Below, piece by piece: positions 17,602-27,722 of a stretch of 64,000 bases of DNA. Below the pieces are notes generated by a model. It made no database searches. It worked only from the letters and a program-made list of their open reading frames with translations, and had not been told where the DNA came from. The DNA lies in contig CP048715.1 in assembly GCA_022641835.1 (NCBI GenBank), positions 806,001 through 870,000 on the forward strand, in the 5' to 3' direction. Made by a program: the position numbers and the translations under genes. Position 1 is the stretch's first letter. Each line of letters begins with the position of its first letter. The DNA comes from Petasospora fabianii (lineage: Eukaryota > Ascomycota > Saccharomycetes > Phaffomycetales > Wickerhamomycetaceae).

Positions 17602-19845
17602 ATGTCTAGACAGAGAAACGTCGGGAAGGACGTGACTGTGATCGAGGAAGGTGGAGCCTCCGACTTTGAAAAGACCGAAAGCTACCACGAGTCTCTTGAT
17701 AAGGGGTCTTCGGACCTCCTTGCCTCCATTTTTGGTGGCTCTGGTGACCTCTCCGATATTACCAGCAAGAGCACTTCCCTGATTCTTCTGACACTCCGCA
17801 CAATCTACTCTGTTCTCCCTTTCATCATCATCGCCTACTTCTGGGATATTTACACAACACCGACAGAATCTCTCTACTACCCAGATTTCCCTAATGCCCT
17901 CACGTCCACAACCAGTGAGCTCAATGATATGAACGTAGAGTTCTATGACTTGGCTGACTACAAATCTACCAGCAACGGATGGCAACGCAATGAGCGTATC
18001 CTGTTTCTTGTCCCTCTCAGAGACGCTGCAGCACATTTGCCAATGTTCTTCGGTCACATGAGAAATATGACGTATCCACACAACCTTATTGATATGTCCT
18101 TCCTCGTGTCCGACACTTCAGACTCCACTGTCGATGATCTCAAATTCTACATTTCCGAGTTCCAAAATGACCCGGATAAGACTCAAAGATTCGGTCGTAT
18201 TGAGATCTATGAAAAGGACTTTGGTCAAATCGTTGGCCAGTCCTTCTCGGATAGACACGGATTTGCTGCCCAGGGGCCAAGAAGAAAGCTTATGGCTATT
18301 GCTAGAAACTGGCTTCTGACCACTGCACTAAGACCTGATCATTCATGGGTCTACTGGAGAGATATCGATGTTGAGACATCACCAGCTACTATCCTCGAGG
18401 ATTTGATTCATCACGATAGAGACGTTATCGTCCCAAACATTTGGAGGCCACTTCCCGATTGGCTTGGCTATGAACAAGCATATGATTTGAACTCATGGCA
18501 AGAGAGTGAAGGTGGTATTGAACTGGCTGAGAGACTCGATGAAGATGCTGTCATTGTTGAAGGTTACCCAGAATATGCCACTTGGAGACCACATTTGGCA
18601 TATCTTAGAGATCCATATGGTGATCCAGAAGTTGAGATGGAGCTTGACGGTATTGGTGGTGTTTCGATCATGGCTAAAGCGCATGTTTTCAGAAGAGGTG
18701 CCATGTTTCCTGCCTTTTCATTCAAGAAACATGCTGAGACAGAAGCCTTTGGTAAACTCTGTAAGACCATGGGCTTTGAAGTCATTGGTCTTCCACACTA
18801 CGTGATTTGGCATATTTATGAGCCATCCACTGACGATTTGAAGCACATGGAGTGGTTGGCCAATGAGGAGCTCAGACAAAAGGAGTTGTTGAAGAATAAG
18901 GAGTTCTATGATAGGGCTTGGGAAATTGCATTCGAAGATGTTAATGAGAAATGGCAAGCTGAGAAGTTCAATGTGTTCAAGAACAACGACTTGTCCTCAC
19001 TAAAGATTGGTCAAGCTCACTGGGATGAGGTTGATGAGTATTTGACTGAGGTTGACGATATCGAAATGGAAGAGGATCAAGTCGATGAGAATGACGATTC
19101 ATTTATGTGGCATTTCAACGACAAGCAGAACAAGAGATTTGAACAAGCCGTCATTGAAAAGCTCAAACATGGTCCAAAGAAGTTCGGTCAAAACAAGCAT
19201 GAGTTCATCTTTGGTGATTATAACAGCATCGCCGGTGGCTACGGTCAAAAGAAGAAAAAATTCAAAAAATTCGAAAAGCCAGTCGTCAACAAGGGTGAAG
19301 AAGGTGAAGAGTCTAGCCTCGAAGGTACATATGATTTGAACTCGGATCGAGTTGTTGATCAGAATAAGTTTGCTAACAGTGAAGTGAGTGAGAACGATCT
19401 CGCCAAGGACAAGGAACTCTTCAACGACATGGAGATGGGTAAAGCCGAAGCTGATGTTGAAGAAGAAGGAGAGGTTGAACTGAAAGCTCAGAAGCCAATC
19501 GAGGAAGTTAAGAAGGAAACCAAGGAGAAGAAAGCTGCTGCTGCTGCTGCTGCTAAGTCTACGAAGGCTACTGCGAAGGCTAAGAAAGCCACTGTGCGGA
19601 CCTTGTACGAGATCGATGAAGAGGGTTACACCGTCGCTACTGTTCGTCATACCGTCAAGCCAAAACCTACTAAGGCTGCTGTTGTTGAGCAAGTGGATGA
19701 AGAGGAAGAGGAGGTGGAAGAAGTCGCTGTCAAGAAACCTGCAAAGAAGAAGGTACGGGTTGAGGCAGTCCAAGAAGATGAGAAGATTAAGGGGAATAAT
19801 GATGATGTTGAACTCCTCGAAGAAGAGTTCGATCTCGAAGAATGA
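17602..19845 (+). CDS. VAN1: GT62 alpha-mannosyltransferase, VAN1-like, with long acidic tail
   Basis: A type II Golgi membrane protein of the Anp1/Mnn9/Van1 family (GT62), which builds the N-glycan mannan backbone in the M-Pol I complex. A short cytoplasmic part is followed by a transmembrane helix (about residues 55-80) and the catalytic domain (about 115-435). The domain has the DxD motif in WRDIDVET (Asp254 and Asp256) and the family block around GPRRKLMAIARNWLL. The frame is open from an ATG at 17500; I chose 17602 (747 residues) because the extra 34 residues are low-complexity His/Pro/Ser. After about residue 440 comes a 300-residue acidic and Lys/Ala-rich tail absent from S. cerevisiae Van1 (535 aa), with a run of seven GCT codons at 19534-19554. 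VAN1 is the likeliest member; ANP1 is possible. Confidence 0.85.
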   Translation: MSRQRNVGKDVTVIEEGGASDFEKTESYHESLDKGSSDLLASIFGGSGDLSDITSKSTSLILLTLRTIYSVLPFIIIAYFWDIYTTPTESLYYPDFPNALTSTTSELNDMNVEFYDLADYKSTSNGWQRNERILFLVPLRDAAAHLPMFFGHMRNMTYPHNLIDMSFLVSDTSDSTVDDLKFYISEFQNDPDKTQRFGRIEIYEKDFGQIVGQSFSDRHGFAAQGPRRKLMAIARNWLLTTALRPDHSWVYWRDIDVETSPATILEDLIHHDRDVIVPNIWRPLPDWLGYEQAYDLNSWQESEGGIELAERLDEDAVIVEGYPEYATWRPHLAYLRDPYGDPEVEMELDGIGGVSIMAKAHVFRRGAMFPAFSFKKHAETEAFGKLCKTMGFEVIGLPHYVIWHIYEPSTDDLKHMEWLANEELRQKELLKNKEFYDRAWEIAFEDVNEKWQAEKFNVFKNNDLSSLKIGQAHWDEVDEYLTEVDDIEMEEDQVDENDDSFMWHFNDKQNKRFEQAVIEKLKHGPKKFGQNKHEFIFGDYNSIAGGYGQKKKKFKKFEKPVVNKGEEGEESSLEGTYDLNSDRVVDQNKFANSEVSENDLAKDKELFNDMEMGKAEADVEEEGEVELKAQKPIEEVKKETKEKKAAAAAAAKSTKATAKAKKATVRTLYEIDEEGYTVATVRHTVKPKPTKAAVVEQVDEEEEEVEEVAVKKPAKKKVRVEAVQEDEKIKGNNDDVELLEEEFDLEE

Positions 19846-19942
19846 ATTCTATACACAACTGTACTTTTTGCATATAAATGTTTGTAGGTATCGAGCACAT
19901 CTATATGATAAGTACTTACGTAAGTATACTTTTTCGCGCTCC

Positions 19943-20003
19943 GAGTCAGCAAACCCCCTGACTCGGCCTTTGGTCTGACTCCTTTCTCCATAGAATCGAG
20001 TCA
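19943..20003. promoter_or_regulatory. Cluster of four TGACTC (Gcn4-type) sites
   Basis: TGACTC or its complement GAGTCA occurs at 19943-19948, 19959-19964, 19976-19981 and 19998-20003, four in 61 bp. This is the core of the Gcn4 site that drives amino-acid biosynthesis genes in yeasts. The cluster lies 365-425 bp upstream of SER3, the first step of serine synthesis, and just after the stop of the mannosyltransferase. That Gcn4 acts here is inference. Confidence 0.7.
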
Positions 20004-20366
20004 GATGGAAACAGACGGCCTACATCACCACCAGCACGAGCATTGACAGAACGAAAAACACTACCAAACCGTCTCCAAGAGCGACAGACACCTAGTGTCC
20101 ACCACGACATCACAAAACACCAACTAACACACAACCATGGGGCATCTAGCACACCCAGCACACCCACATGCACACAGAAGACACAATCACACGTGACAGC
20201 TCGAGGTCATGAATCATCGCGCAAAATTTTTTCCGGGCTATGACCATCCAAATTGGGTTTAGCTCGGGCTGTATAAGTTGACGTGTATTTGCTGCACACG
20301 CTCGACACCCCTATTCACCCACACTATAGGTTGCAATTGGATATCCACACATTAATCGATCCAAAA
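20004..20366 (+). promoter_or_regulatory. SER3 proximal promoter with TATA element
   Basis: TATAAG at 20272-20277 stands about 90 bp before the chosen ATG at 20367. The A-rich leader ends CCAAAAATGG, a favourable yeast start context. No separate gene is seen here. Confidence 0.55.
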
Positions 20367-21779
20367 ATGGCTACTCCTGAGCAAATCCAAAATCTTCAAA
20401 ACTCTTTTGAGAGAGCTGGTATCTCTCCAAACGCCGTCTCCACCTCCCCATCGCAGACCTCTTACTTCCAATCCAAGATGCGTCCAAGAGCTATGTCGAT
20501 GTCTGGTCAGGCTAAGCCATTGAAGCCTTTCAACACTGAAGACATTAAGATTCTTCTGCTTGAGAATGTGAACCAGACTGCCATTGACATCTTCGAAGGT
20601 CAGGGTTACCAGGTTGAGTTCCACAAGGGTTCCCTCCCAGAGGAGGAGCTCATTGAGAAGATCCAGAACGTTCACGCCATTGGTATCAGATCCAAGACAA
20701 AGTTGACTCAAAAGGTTCTCTCAGCTGCCAAGAACCTTGTTGTCATTGGTTGTTTCTGTATCGGTACGAATCAGGTTGATTTGGACTTTGCCGCTACTAA
20801 GGGTGTTGCTGTCTTCAACTCTCCATTCTCCAACTCTAGATCCGTTGCTGAGTTGGTCATTGCCGAGATCATCTCCCTCGCTAGACAGCTTGGTGACAGA
20901 TCGATCGAGTTGCACACTGGTACCTGGAACAAGGTCAGTGCGAAGTGTTGGGAAGTTAGAGGTAAGACATTGGGTATCATCGGTTACGGTCACATTGGTT
21001 CCCAGTTGTCCGTGCTCGCTGAGGCTTTGGGTATGAATGTTTTGTACTACGATGTCGTCATGATCATGGCCCTTGGTAACTCCAAGCAGGTGAGTACTCT
21101 CAATGAACTCTTGGAGAAATCTGACTTTATCACATGTCACGTCCCAGCTACCCCAGAGACCAAGAACTTGTTGTCTGGTCCACAATTTGCCGCCATGAAG
21201 GATGGTGCTTATGTCATCAACGCTTCTAGAGGTACTGTTATTGACATTCCAGCTCTTATTAAGGCTATGCAGTCTGGTAAGATTGCCGGTGCTGCCCTTG
21301 ATGTCTACCCTAATGAGCCAGCTAAGAACGGTGCTGGTCTCTTTAGCGATGAGCTCAACCCATGGATCTCCGAACTTGTTCAGCTCAGAAACTTGATCTT
21401 GACTCCACACATTGGTGGTTCCACTGAGGAGGCTCAGTCTGCCATTGGTATTGAGGTTGGTACCGCTTTGACTAAGTACATCAACGAGGGTGCCTCTGTT
21501 GGTGCTGTAAACTTCCCTGAGGTTTCCCTTAGGGCCCTTGATTTGGATAAGGCTGATGTTGCCCGTGTTCTTTACATCCACCAGAACGTTCCAGGTGTCT
21601 TGAAGACTGTCAACAACATTTTGGCTGACCACAACATTGAGAAGCAGTACTCTGATTCCCAGGGTGAGATTGCCTACATGATTGCCGATATCTCTGGTGT
21701 CACTCAAGGTGAGATCAAGTCCTTGTACGAGGCTCTCAGCGCAACTCCATTGAAGATCGCCATCAGAGTGTTGTACTAA
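20367..21779 (+). CDS. SER3: D-3-phosphoglycerate dehydrogenase
   Basis: Cytosolic enzyme oxidising 3-phosphoglycerate to 3-phosphohydroxypyruvate with NAD+, the entry to serine and glycine synthesis. The 470-residue protein matches yeast Ser3/Ser33 (469). It has the dinucleotide fold GYGHIG, the catalytic Arg in NASRGT, Glu in YPNEP and His in TPHIGGSTEEAQ, and a C-terminal ACT domain that mediates serine feedback. The ATG at 20367 is preferred because the frame upstream has no ATG start and the TATA box sits at 20272. Four Gcn4-type sites upstream suggest general amino-acid control. Codon use is strongly biased. Confidence 0.95.
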   Translation: MATPEQIQNLQNSFERAGISPNAVSTSPSQTSYFQSKMRPRAMSMSGQAKPLKPFNTEDIKILLLENVNQTAIDIFEGQGYQVEFHKGSLPEEELIEKIQNVHAIGIRSKTKLTQKVLSAAKNLVVIGCFCIGTNQVDLDFAATKGVAVFNSPFSNSRSVAELVIAEIISLARQLGDRSIELHTGTWNKVSAKCWEVRGKTLGIIGYGHIGSQLSVLAEALGMNVLYYDVVMIMALGNSKQVSTLNELLEKSDFITCHVPATPETKNLLSGPQFAAMKDGAYVINASRGTVIDIPALIKAMQSGKIAGAALDVYPNEPAKNGAGLFSDELNPWISELVQLRNLILTPHIGGSTEEAQSAIGIEVGTALTKYINEGASVGAVNFPEVSLRALDLDKADVARVLYIHQNVPGVLKTVNNILADHNIEKQYSDSQGEIAYMIADISGVTQGEIKSLYEALSATPLKIAIRVLY

Positions 21780-22248
21780 GGATAAACATTCTGTCTCGAT
21801 CTCCACCACTTCACAACACATAATAAAACTACTACAATGATATAGAAAGCACTGTCTTTAACAGACGTGTCATGCAACTTTACGAACTACAAAAAAACAA
21901 TGATGGCTGGTTTTGCCTTTGGATGTCATAGAGTCTTGGATATTCAACATATATCTTCAATTCGATGTTAATGCTTATTTTGGAACTTTTAAATGTAGAT
22001 GTATCCATGTTTTGTCAATAGCGATATAGAGATGGAGTGGGGTTACCCGACTGGCTCCTGGTGCCTCACGACTCGGAATCAGCTTTTCAGACATGTACCG
22101 GGATGGCATCCGAAAAGCCGAGATTCTCATAACAAACCACCTTTTTTCCCCTCTTAACTGGAGTTTTTGATAAGTTGATAGAGTGAAGCCAATCTTTCAG
22201 AAAGTCAGTTGGTTTAACTGTTAAAATCCAAAAGCTCTACCCATCACA
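21780..22248. other. SER3 3' region and ENT4-like promoter
   Basis: About 470 bp with no coding signal. There is no clear TATA box before the ENTH gene. Confidence 0.45.
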
Positions 22249-22896
22249 ATGTCTCGAAGACTTGTACGAAAGATCCGAAACATAAGCTCTGCCCCAGCTG
22301 AAATCAAGATTAAGAGCGCCACGAGTAACGACTCTTTCGGGCCAACTTCACAGGATCTCAATGAGATTGCATTATTTACGTCATCATCCAAGGACCTCAA
22401 ACAAATCACCAATGTGCTCACGAAGCGACTAAATGACCACACACGAAATTGGCGTCACATCATCAAGTGCCTCACAGTGGTACAGTTTTGCCTCCTTGCA
22501 GGGTCTTCAGAATTTGTACGGTGGATGAGGGACAATATGTACCTGATTGCTACTTTACAAGAATTCCAGATGGGAGATAACGAGGACACTGCGCATCACA
22601 TTAGATCCAAGTCAAGGAAGATCACAAAGCTGCTTAAAGACAAGACACTTCTTGATGACAAGAGATCAAACTTTCACGCATTACGGTCTAGTATGTCAAG
22701 GCCGTCAATTGATAAGAGAAGTTCTTTGGATATTCATAGGATGGATTTGGAGATTGAGGAGGTACCTCTGTCTCCTACTGCACTCGATAGACGTGGTCAA
22801 AGCTTAGAGATTAAAAGAACTTTTGAAAACGACAGAGAGGTAAGCCCTGCCAGGCATGAAGTGATCAAGATGCTGGACGACATTGTGGAGGAATAA
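22249..22896 (+). CDS. ENT4: ENTH-domain epsin-like protein (ENT4-like)
   Basis: A 215-residue protein that is mostly an ENTH domain (about residues 8-140), the membrane- and phosphoinositide-binding module of epsins. The domain shows KSATSND, the NEIALFT segment and the NWRHIIKCLTV segment. The short tail lacks ubiquitin-interacting motifs and obvious NPF or clathrin boxes, which fits Ent4 rather than Ent1/2. ENT4 works in endosomal/vacuolar sorting in S. cerevisiae. The start context is good and no intron is needed. The family is firm; the exact paralogue is likely. Confidence 0.8.
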   Translation: MSRRLVRKIRNISSAPAEIKIKSATSNDSFGPTSQDLNEIALFTSSSKDLKQITNVLTKRLNDHTRNWRHIIKCLTVVQFCLLAGSSEFVRWMRDNMYLIATLQEFQMGDNEDTAHHIRSKSRKITKLLKDKTLLDDKRSNFHALRSSMSRPSIDKRSSLDIHRMDLEIEEVPLSPTALDRRGQSLEIKRTFENDREVSPARHEVIKMLDDIVEE

Positions 22897-23311
22897 CCTC
22901 TCTTTTAATTGCTACAAATCAGTTTAATGGCCTGGGTGTATGGTGTTCACTGTCTATGATGGTTTAATGAGACAACATCTCGGGTCAAATGCTGTTGTTG
23001 ACAGTTGACAGGCGGCGCGTGGCTTGCTGTGACCTACAAACGTCACTATTGAGGACAAGGGGGGGAAAGAGAGCAGGAAGATTCTTGCCTCCCAGAAGGT
23101 CTCTATATCAAATTGCACCATCTACATTAATTCTCTCTTTTCTTGTAGAAGCTCAAATCATCATGACCTACAACGTTATGAAAGATAGTGTTTTCCTGGA
23201 GAAGACAACAGTTCTCAAAGAGTAAAGATAACATCGTATCGTACAGGTTGGCACATATCCCGCATTCGCGATAGCGTCCCAATGTGGAAATTCTTCCGCA
23301 TACGGTAATTA
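22897..23311. other. Distal polyubiquitin promoter
   Basis: About 400 bp between ENT4 and the polyubiquitin core promoter. Only short open frames are present and none is supported. Confidence 0.45.
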
Positions 23312-23380
23312 TTCTAGAACGTGGGGAGACTTTCGCCACCGCAAAGACCCCCGCTGCAATTCTCCCGGGCAGTATAAATA
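23312..23380 (+). promoter_or_regulatory. Heat-shock element and TATA box of polyubiquitin
   Basis: TTCTAGAA at 23312-23319 is a TTCnnGAA heat-shock unit, with further GAA/TTC repeats at 23287-23296. TATAAATA at 23373-23380 lies about 80 bp before the ATG at 23462. Hsf1 control of the stress polyubiquitin gene is known in S. cerevisiae and is inferred here. Confidence 0.65.
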
Positions 23381-23461
23381 CCACAGGGTGCCCCTTTTCA
23401 CCACCCTGGCACACACATGGTATAGAAAGTACCGCCAATATCATAAAACAGCACACTCGCA

Positions 23462-24679
<1,218 letters not shown>

Positions 24680-25111
24680 GTAAGATTTAGACTTCACTTA
24701 ACCCCTCTGTTTTTGTTTCCATGATGACGACGTACTGAATATTTATCTCGAGGTGACCATTGCTAGACAATCCTCTTTTTTTTACTCTTTCCTCTCGCTA
24801 ATTGCTGCGGTTGGGCTTTTCGAACAGGAGTGTTGCATGAGTGAACTAGCTAAAGAGTTGGTGATCTCAAGTTCACTTCTCTTTTTTTTAGCATATATAC
24901 TGGTTGAGATCTATACAAGAGCTGATCGGTGTGTTAGATTATGGTGTAGTGCAATTCCCATTGCTGAGTATAAGCTTAGATCGATTCAAGGGTATGATTA
25001 ACATGTGCATGTGTCAATGGGCTTGACTAAATATACTGTGGCATACACGCCAATGTTGAGTCCATGGCAATAGGTAGTACAATACATGACGATTCCCAAA
25101 GTACCTAACAT
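24680..25111. other. Convergent 3' region of UBI4 and COG7
   Basis: About 430 bp. One frame of 82 codons at 24753-25001 (plus) has a hydrophobic segment but no ATG-centred context or family match, and I do not call it. Confidence 0.4.
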
Positions 25112-25963
25112 TCATTTCAAAACAGTATCAAACAACTCATCATCCAAATTCTTAATTTTCAAATACCCTTCCTTTTCACCTTGTATGTTTTTAGCAAAGT
25201 CAGCATAGACATTTTGAAACTCACCAAGATTTTTAAAGATTGGCATGAGTGCTGATAAATCATCGATTTTAGTCATTAGTTCTTGGTCCACTTCAGTGTC
25301 ATTCTCAGTTCTCTTTCTTTGAGATACTTGTTCCTTAATTGTGTCCTGTAATACCTTAAGTGCGGCGGAGAGTTGAGAAGGTTGAATTATGAGACTAGAT
25401 GTAGCGTTTTTCGCATTTGTTGGTGCTGTACGTGAACTCTTTGACGTAGTCTTTGGTGTATCTTGGGCAATTTCCACTATTGACTTGATTGTTTCTAGTG
25501 CTTGTTGAACATGAATGAGATTTTGCTTGGCCTTTGTGAGTTCAAGAAGGTTTTGAGTAGTTTGGCTGTCTGTTTCAAGTGATGAGACTTTAGATGTCAC
25601 GTTTGCAACTGTATCATTGAGAGCTTGTACAGAGATTGATAAGGAGTCAATGTAGTACTCTAAACGTGTTGTTGGTTTAAGTTTTTTCTCATTAGAGGAT
25701 TCATAGGAGTAAGAAACGACCGAATTGGATGCCCGAAGCTTGGTAAGTTGTGTCTCGAGATTGTTTGTAAGTTCAGATGTGTAAAAATCTAAATGAGAAA
25801 GCAAAGTTGCTGACCTTTGTTGCATCAATTCGATATTCTTGGGGTTTGTAAGTGATTGAGATCCATCTGACGTGGCTCCTGGAATGGCAGAGAATAGGGC
25901 ATCAAGATACGCATGTGGGACGAATTCATCGTCAAAGAACATGTTTAGAAGTTCCTCTGACAT
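25112..25963 (-). CDS. COG7: Conserved oligomeric Golgi complex subunit 7
   Basis: A subunit of the COG tethering complex (lobe B), needed for retrograde vesicle docking at the Golgi. The N-terminal block MFFDDEFVPHAYLDALF and the following LDFYT segment match what I recall of yeast Cog7. The rest is helical with heptad patterns. I chose the ATG at 25963 (283 residues, close to yeast Cog7's 279); the upstream open frame adds 56 unconserved residues and overlaps the promoter. The tRNA-Leu gene starts 204 bp upstream in the divergent direction. Confidence 0.85.
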   Translation of the reverse strand: MSEELLNMFFDDEFVPHAYLDALFSAIPGATSDGSQSLTNPKNIELMQQRSATLLSHLDFYTSELTNNLETQLTKLRASNSVVSYSYESSNEKKLKPTTRLEYYIDSLSISVQALNDTVANVTSKVSSLETDSQTTQNLLELTKAKQNLIHVQQALETIKSIVEIAQDTPKTTSKSSRTAPTNAKNATSSLIIQPSQLSAALKVLQDTIKEQVSQRKRTENDTEVDQELMTKIDDLSALMPIFKNLGEFQNVYADFAKNIQGEKEGYLKIKNLDDELFDTVLK

Positions 25964-26167
25964 TATGATTGAGTGTAATTTTCTGTTTGACGGATTGAAG
26001 ACAACTAAAGACGGAGACACATACAAACTAGTCCTCTTGTTATATATGACGTTTAAATTCATAATATGTGCCCTGGTCAAGAAACGTGTTGCCCCAACCG
26101 TCCTATTTTGGCAGAATCCATTTACCAACACATAGTCAATGAAGCGCTTAATTGAGGTGCGATAAAC

Positions 26168-26281
26168 GAGGGCTTGGCCGAGTGGTTAAGGCGTCAGATT
26201 TAGGTTAATAAAATTTTCTTTGAAATTTTATAAAACACTCTGATATCTACGGATGCGCGAGTTCGAATCTCGTGGTCCTCA
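26168..26281 (+). tRNA. tRNA-Leu(UAG) with intron
   Basis: A full cloverleaf with a long variable arm, as expected for Leu. Acceptor arm: GAGGGCT pairs with GGTCCTC, discriminator A at 26281. The anticodon stem is TCAGA/TCTGA and the anticodon TAG lies at 26201-26203. An intron of 33 nt (26205-26237) follows position 37, the canonical site cut by the Sen complex. The D arm (TTGGCCGAGTGG) and the T arm (GTTCGAATC) carry the A and B boxes. It reads CUA and probably other CUN codons, including CUG. Confidence 0.93.
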
Positions 26282-26450
26282 TTATCGTATTCCTTTTTTT
26301 TTTCGTTCTGGTCTAAAAAAGTTGATTTATAAAAAAAAGTGTCCCAGTTGAAGCTTGGGCAGACACTCTGTTCTTCTTTTTTCTTATTATAGCTCTTTTT
26401 TTTCTACTGCTTCAGTGAACAGTGTGACCATTTAATCAAGTCTACAAAAA

Positions 26451-27075
26451 ATGGTATGTTTAGATATGATATTGTGATTGTGTTGTTGTGTTATTGCAGT
26501 CTTACTAACATGTTTTGCCCCCACAGTTAAAACTAAGACAGTTACAAAAGAAGAAGCAAGAAGAAGCTGCTGGACAAAGTTCCAACACTGAGCAATCGAA
26601 GCTTTCACCTGCACAGTTACGTATTCAAAAGGACTTTAATGAGATTGATCTACCACCGACAATGACGCTTAAGTGTCTTGATGCAACTAATATGAACATG
26701 GAAGTTACACTGACACCGGATGAAGGTTATTATAAAGGTGGTCGTTTCACTTTTAGTATACAAGTTAATCATAATTATCCTATTGAGCCACCAAAAGTGA
26801 AATGTTTACAAAAGATTTATCATCCAAATATTGATTTAGAGGGGAACATTTGTTTAAACATCTTGAGAGAAGAATGGACTCCAGTCTTACCACTTAATGC
26901 CGTTCTTGTTGGTTTAAATTTCTTATTTTTGGATCCAAATCCTGTTGATCCATTAAATAAAGAGAGTGCTAATGTCTTATTGAAAGATAAGAACTTATTT
27001 GCTAAATATGTTAGGGCTTCTATGACTGGTGGACAATTTGAAGGTGTGAGATATGACTATGTCATGAAGCACTAA
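26451..27075 (+). CDS. UBC12: NEDD8/Rub1-conjugating enzyme E2 (UBC12), spliced
   Basis: E2 enzyme that transfers Rub1/NEDD8 to cullins. Exon 1 is only the ATG (26451-26453). The intron is 26454-26526, 73 nt, with donor GTATGT, branch TACTAAC at 26503-26509 and acceptor ACAG. Exon 2 is 26527-27075, giving 183 residues. The N terminus becomes MLKLRQLQKKK, the basic Uba3-docking peptide I recall from yeast Ubc12. The catalytic core has HPNI and the active-site Cys110 in GNICLNILREEW. S. cerevisiae UBC12 also has a 5' intron. Without the intron the protein would lose its docking peptide, which supports the splice model. Confidence 0.93.
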
Positions 27076-27464
27076 AGCCAAACAAATCCGCCATTTGTAA
27101 TCTTCAGTTTAATGAAACGTATGAATATAGCAAGATTGTAGCATAACAGTTTAGCCAATTATCGGGTCTTCATAACTAGCCGCTCAACGAAGACACTACA
27201 AGGTTAGACATAGTAATCGTAAAGCGTGAATGAATATTTATAAGAAAGTAAGTAGGTCAAATATGTCAAAAGACAGAGTACACCACCAGGGTGTATAAAA
27301 CCTATTCCAATTACTTCAGTTTGTAATGAGAGTTTTTGTGCTGATCAAAGAAACATAGTCAGTCAATCGTCATCAAAGATTTCAAGCAAAGCTTGCGTTG
27401 CTAGCCAAGCGCCATAAGGCTAAGACTCAGGGGAAGTGAATAGTCATAATCATAAGAGCATGTT
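27076..27464. other. Convergent 3' region, no gene seen
   Basis: About 390 bp between UBC12 and the leftward small gene. AT-rich, with no gene seen. Confidence 0.5.
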
Positions 27465-27722
27465 TTAAACTCTAATGGCTGGACCAGCAGTCTCAACCTC
27501 ACCGTCAGAATAGATGGTTGGTCTCTCGTGAGTAGACTTGCTTGATGTAGAAGCAGTTTCTTGTTGAGTGTGAGGTTCCTTGTTCACCAAACGGAATTGT
27601 GAGTTTGTGTTATAAAGAGCAAGTGATCTCTTAGCTTGAATAGTTCCTGTTGTAGTTGGGAGTCTGATTCTAGCAGACGTTTGGAAGTTCTTAAGTTTGA
27701 GGATTTGTCTTGACATGCTCAT
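27465..27722 (-). CDS. Small hypothetical protein, possible mitochondrial presequence
   Basis: An 85-residue frame. The first 35 or so residues are rich in Arg, Lys, Ser and Thr and lack acidic residues, as in a mitochondrial targeting peptide; the rest is hydrophilic and probably disordered. A TATA-like run (TTTATATATTTTTATT) lies about 90 bp upstream in a promoter with several CCCCT motifs further out. That suggests a real, regulated gene. I do not recognise the family, and the reading is tentative. Confidence 0.5.
   Translation of the reverse strand: MSMSRQILKLKNFQTSARIRLPTTTGTIQAKRSLALYNTNSQFRLVNKEPHTQQETASTSSKSTHERPTIYSDGEVETAGPAIRV

Noticed and set aside
20721-21821. Minus-strand frame of 366 codons opposite SER3
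   Set aside because: Mirror frame caused by strong codon bias of SER3; composition is Val/Ser/Asn-rich and unlike any known protein.
24753-25001. 82-codon plus-strand frame after UBI4
   Set aside because: Lies in a convergent 3' region and has no supporting homology or promoter.
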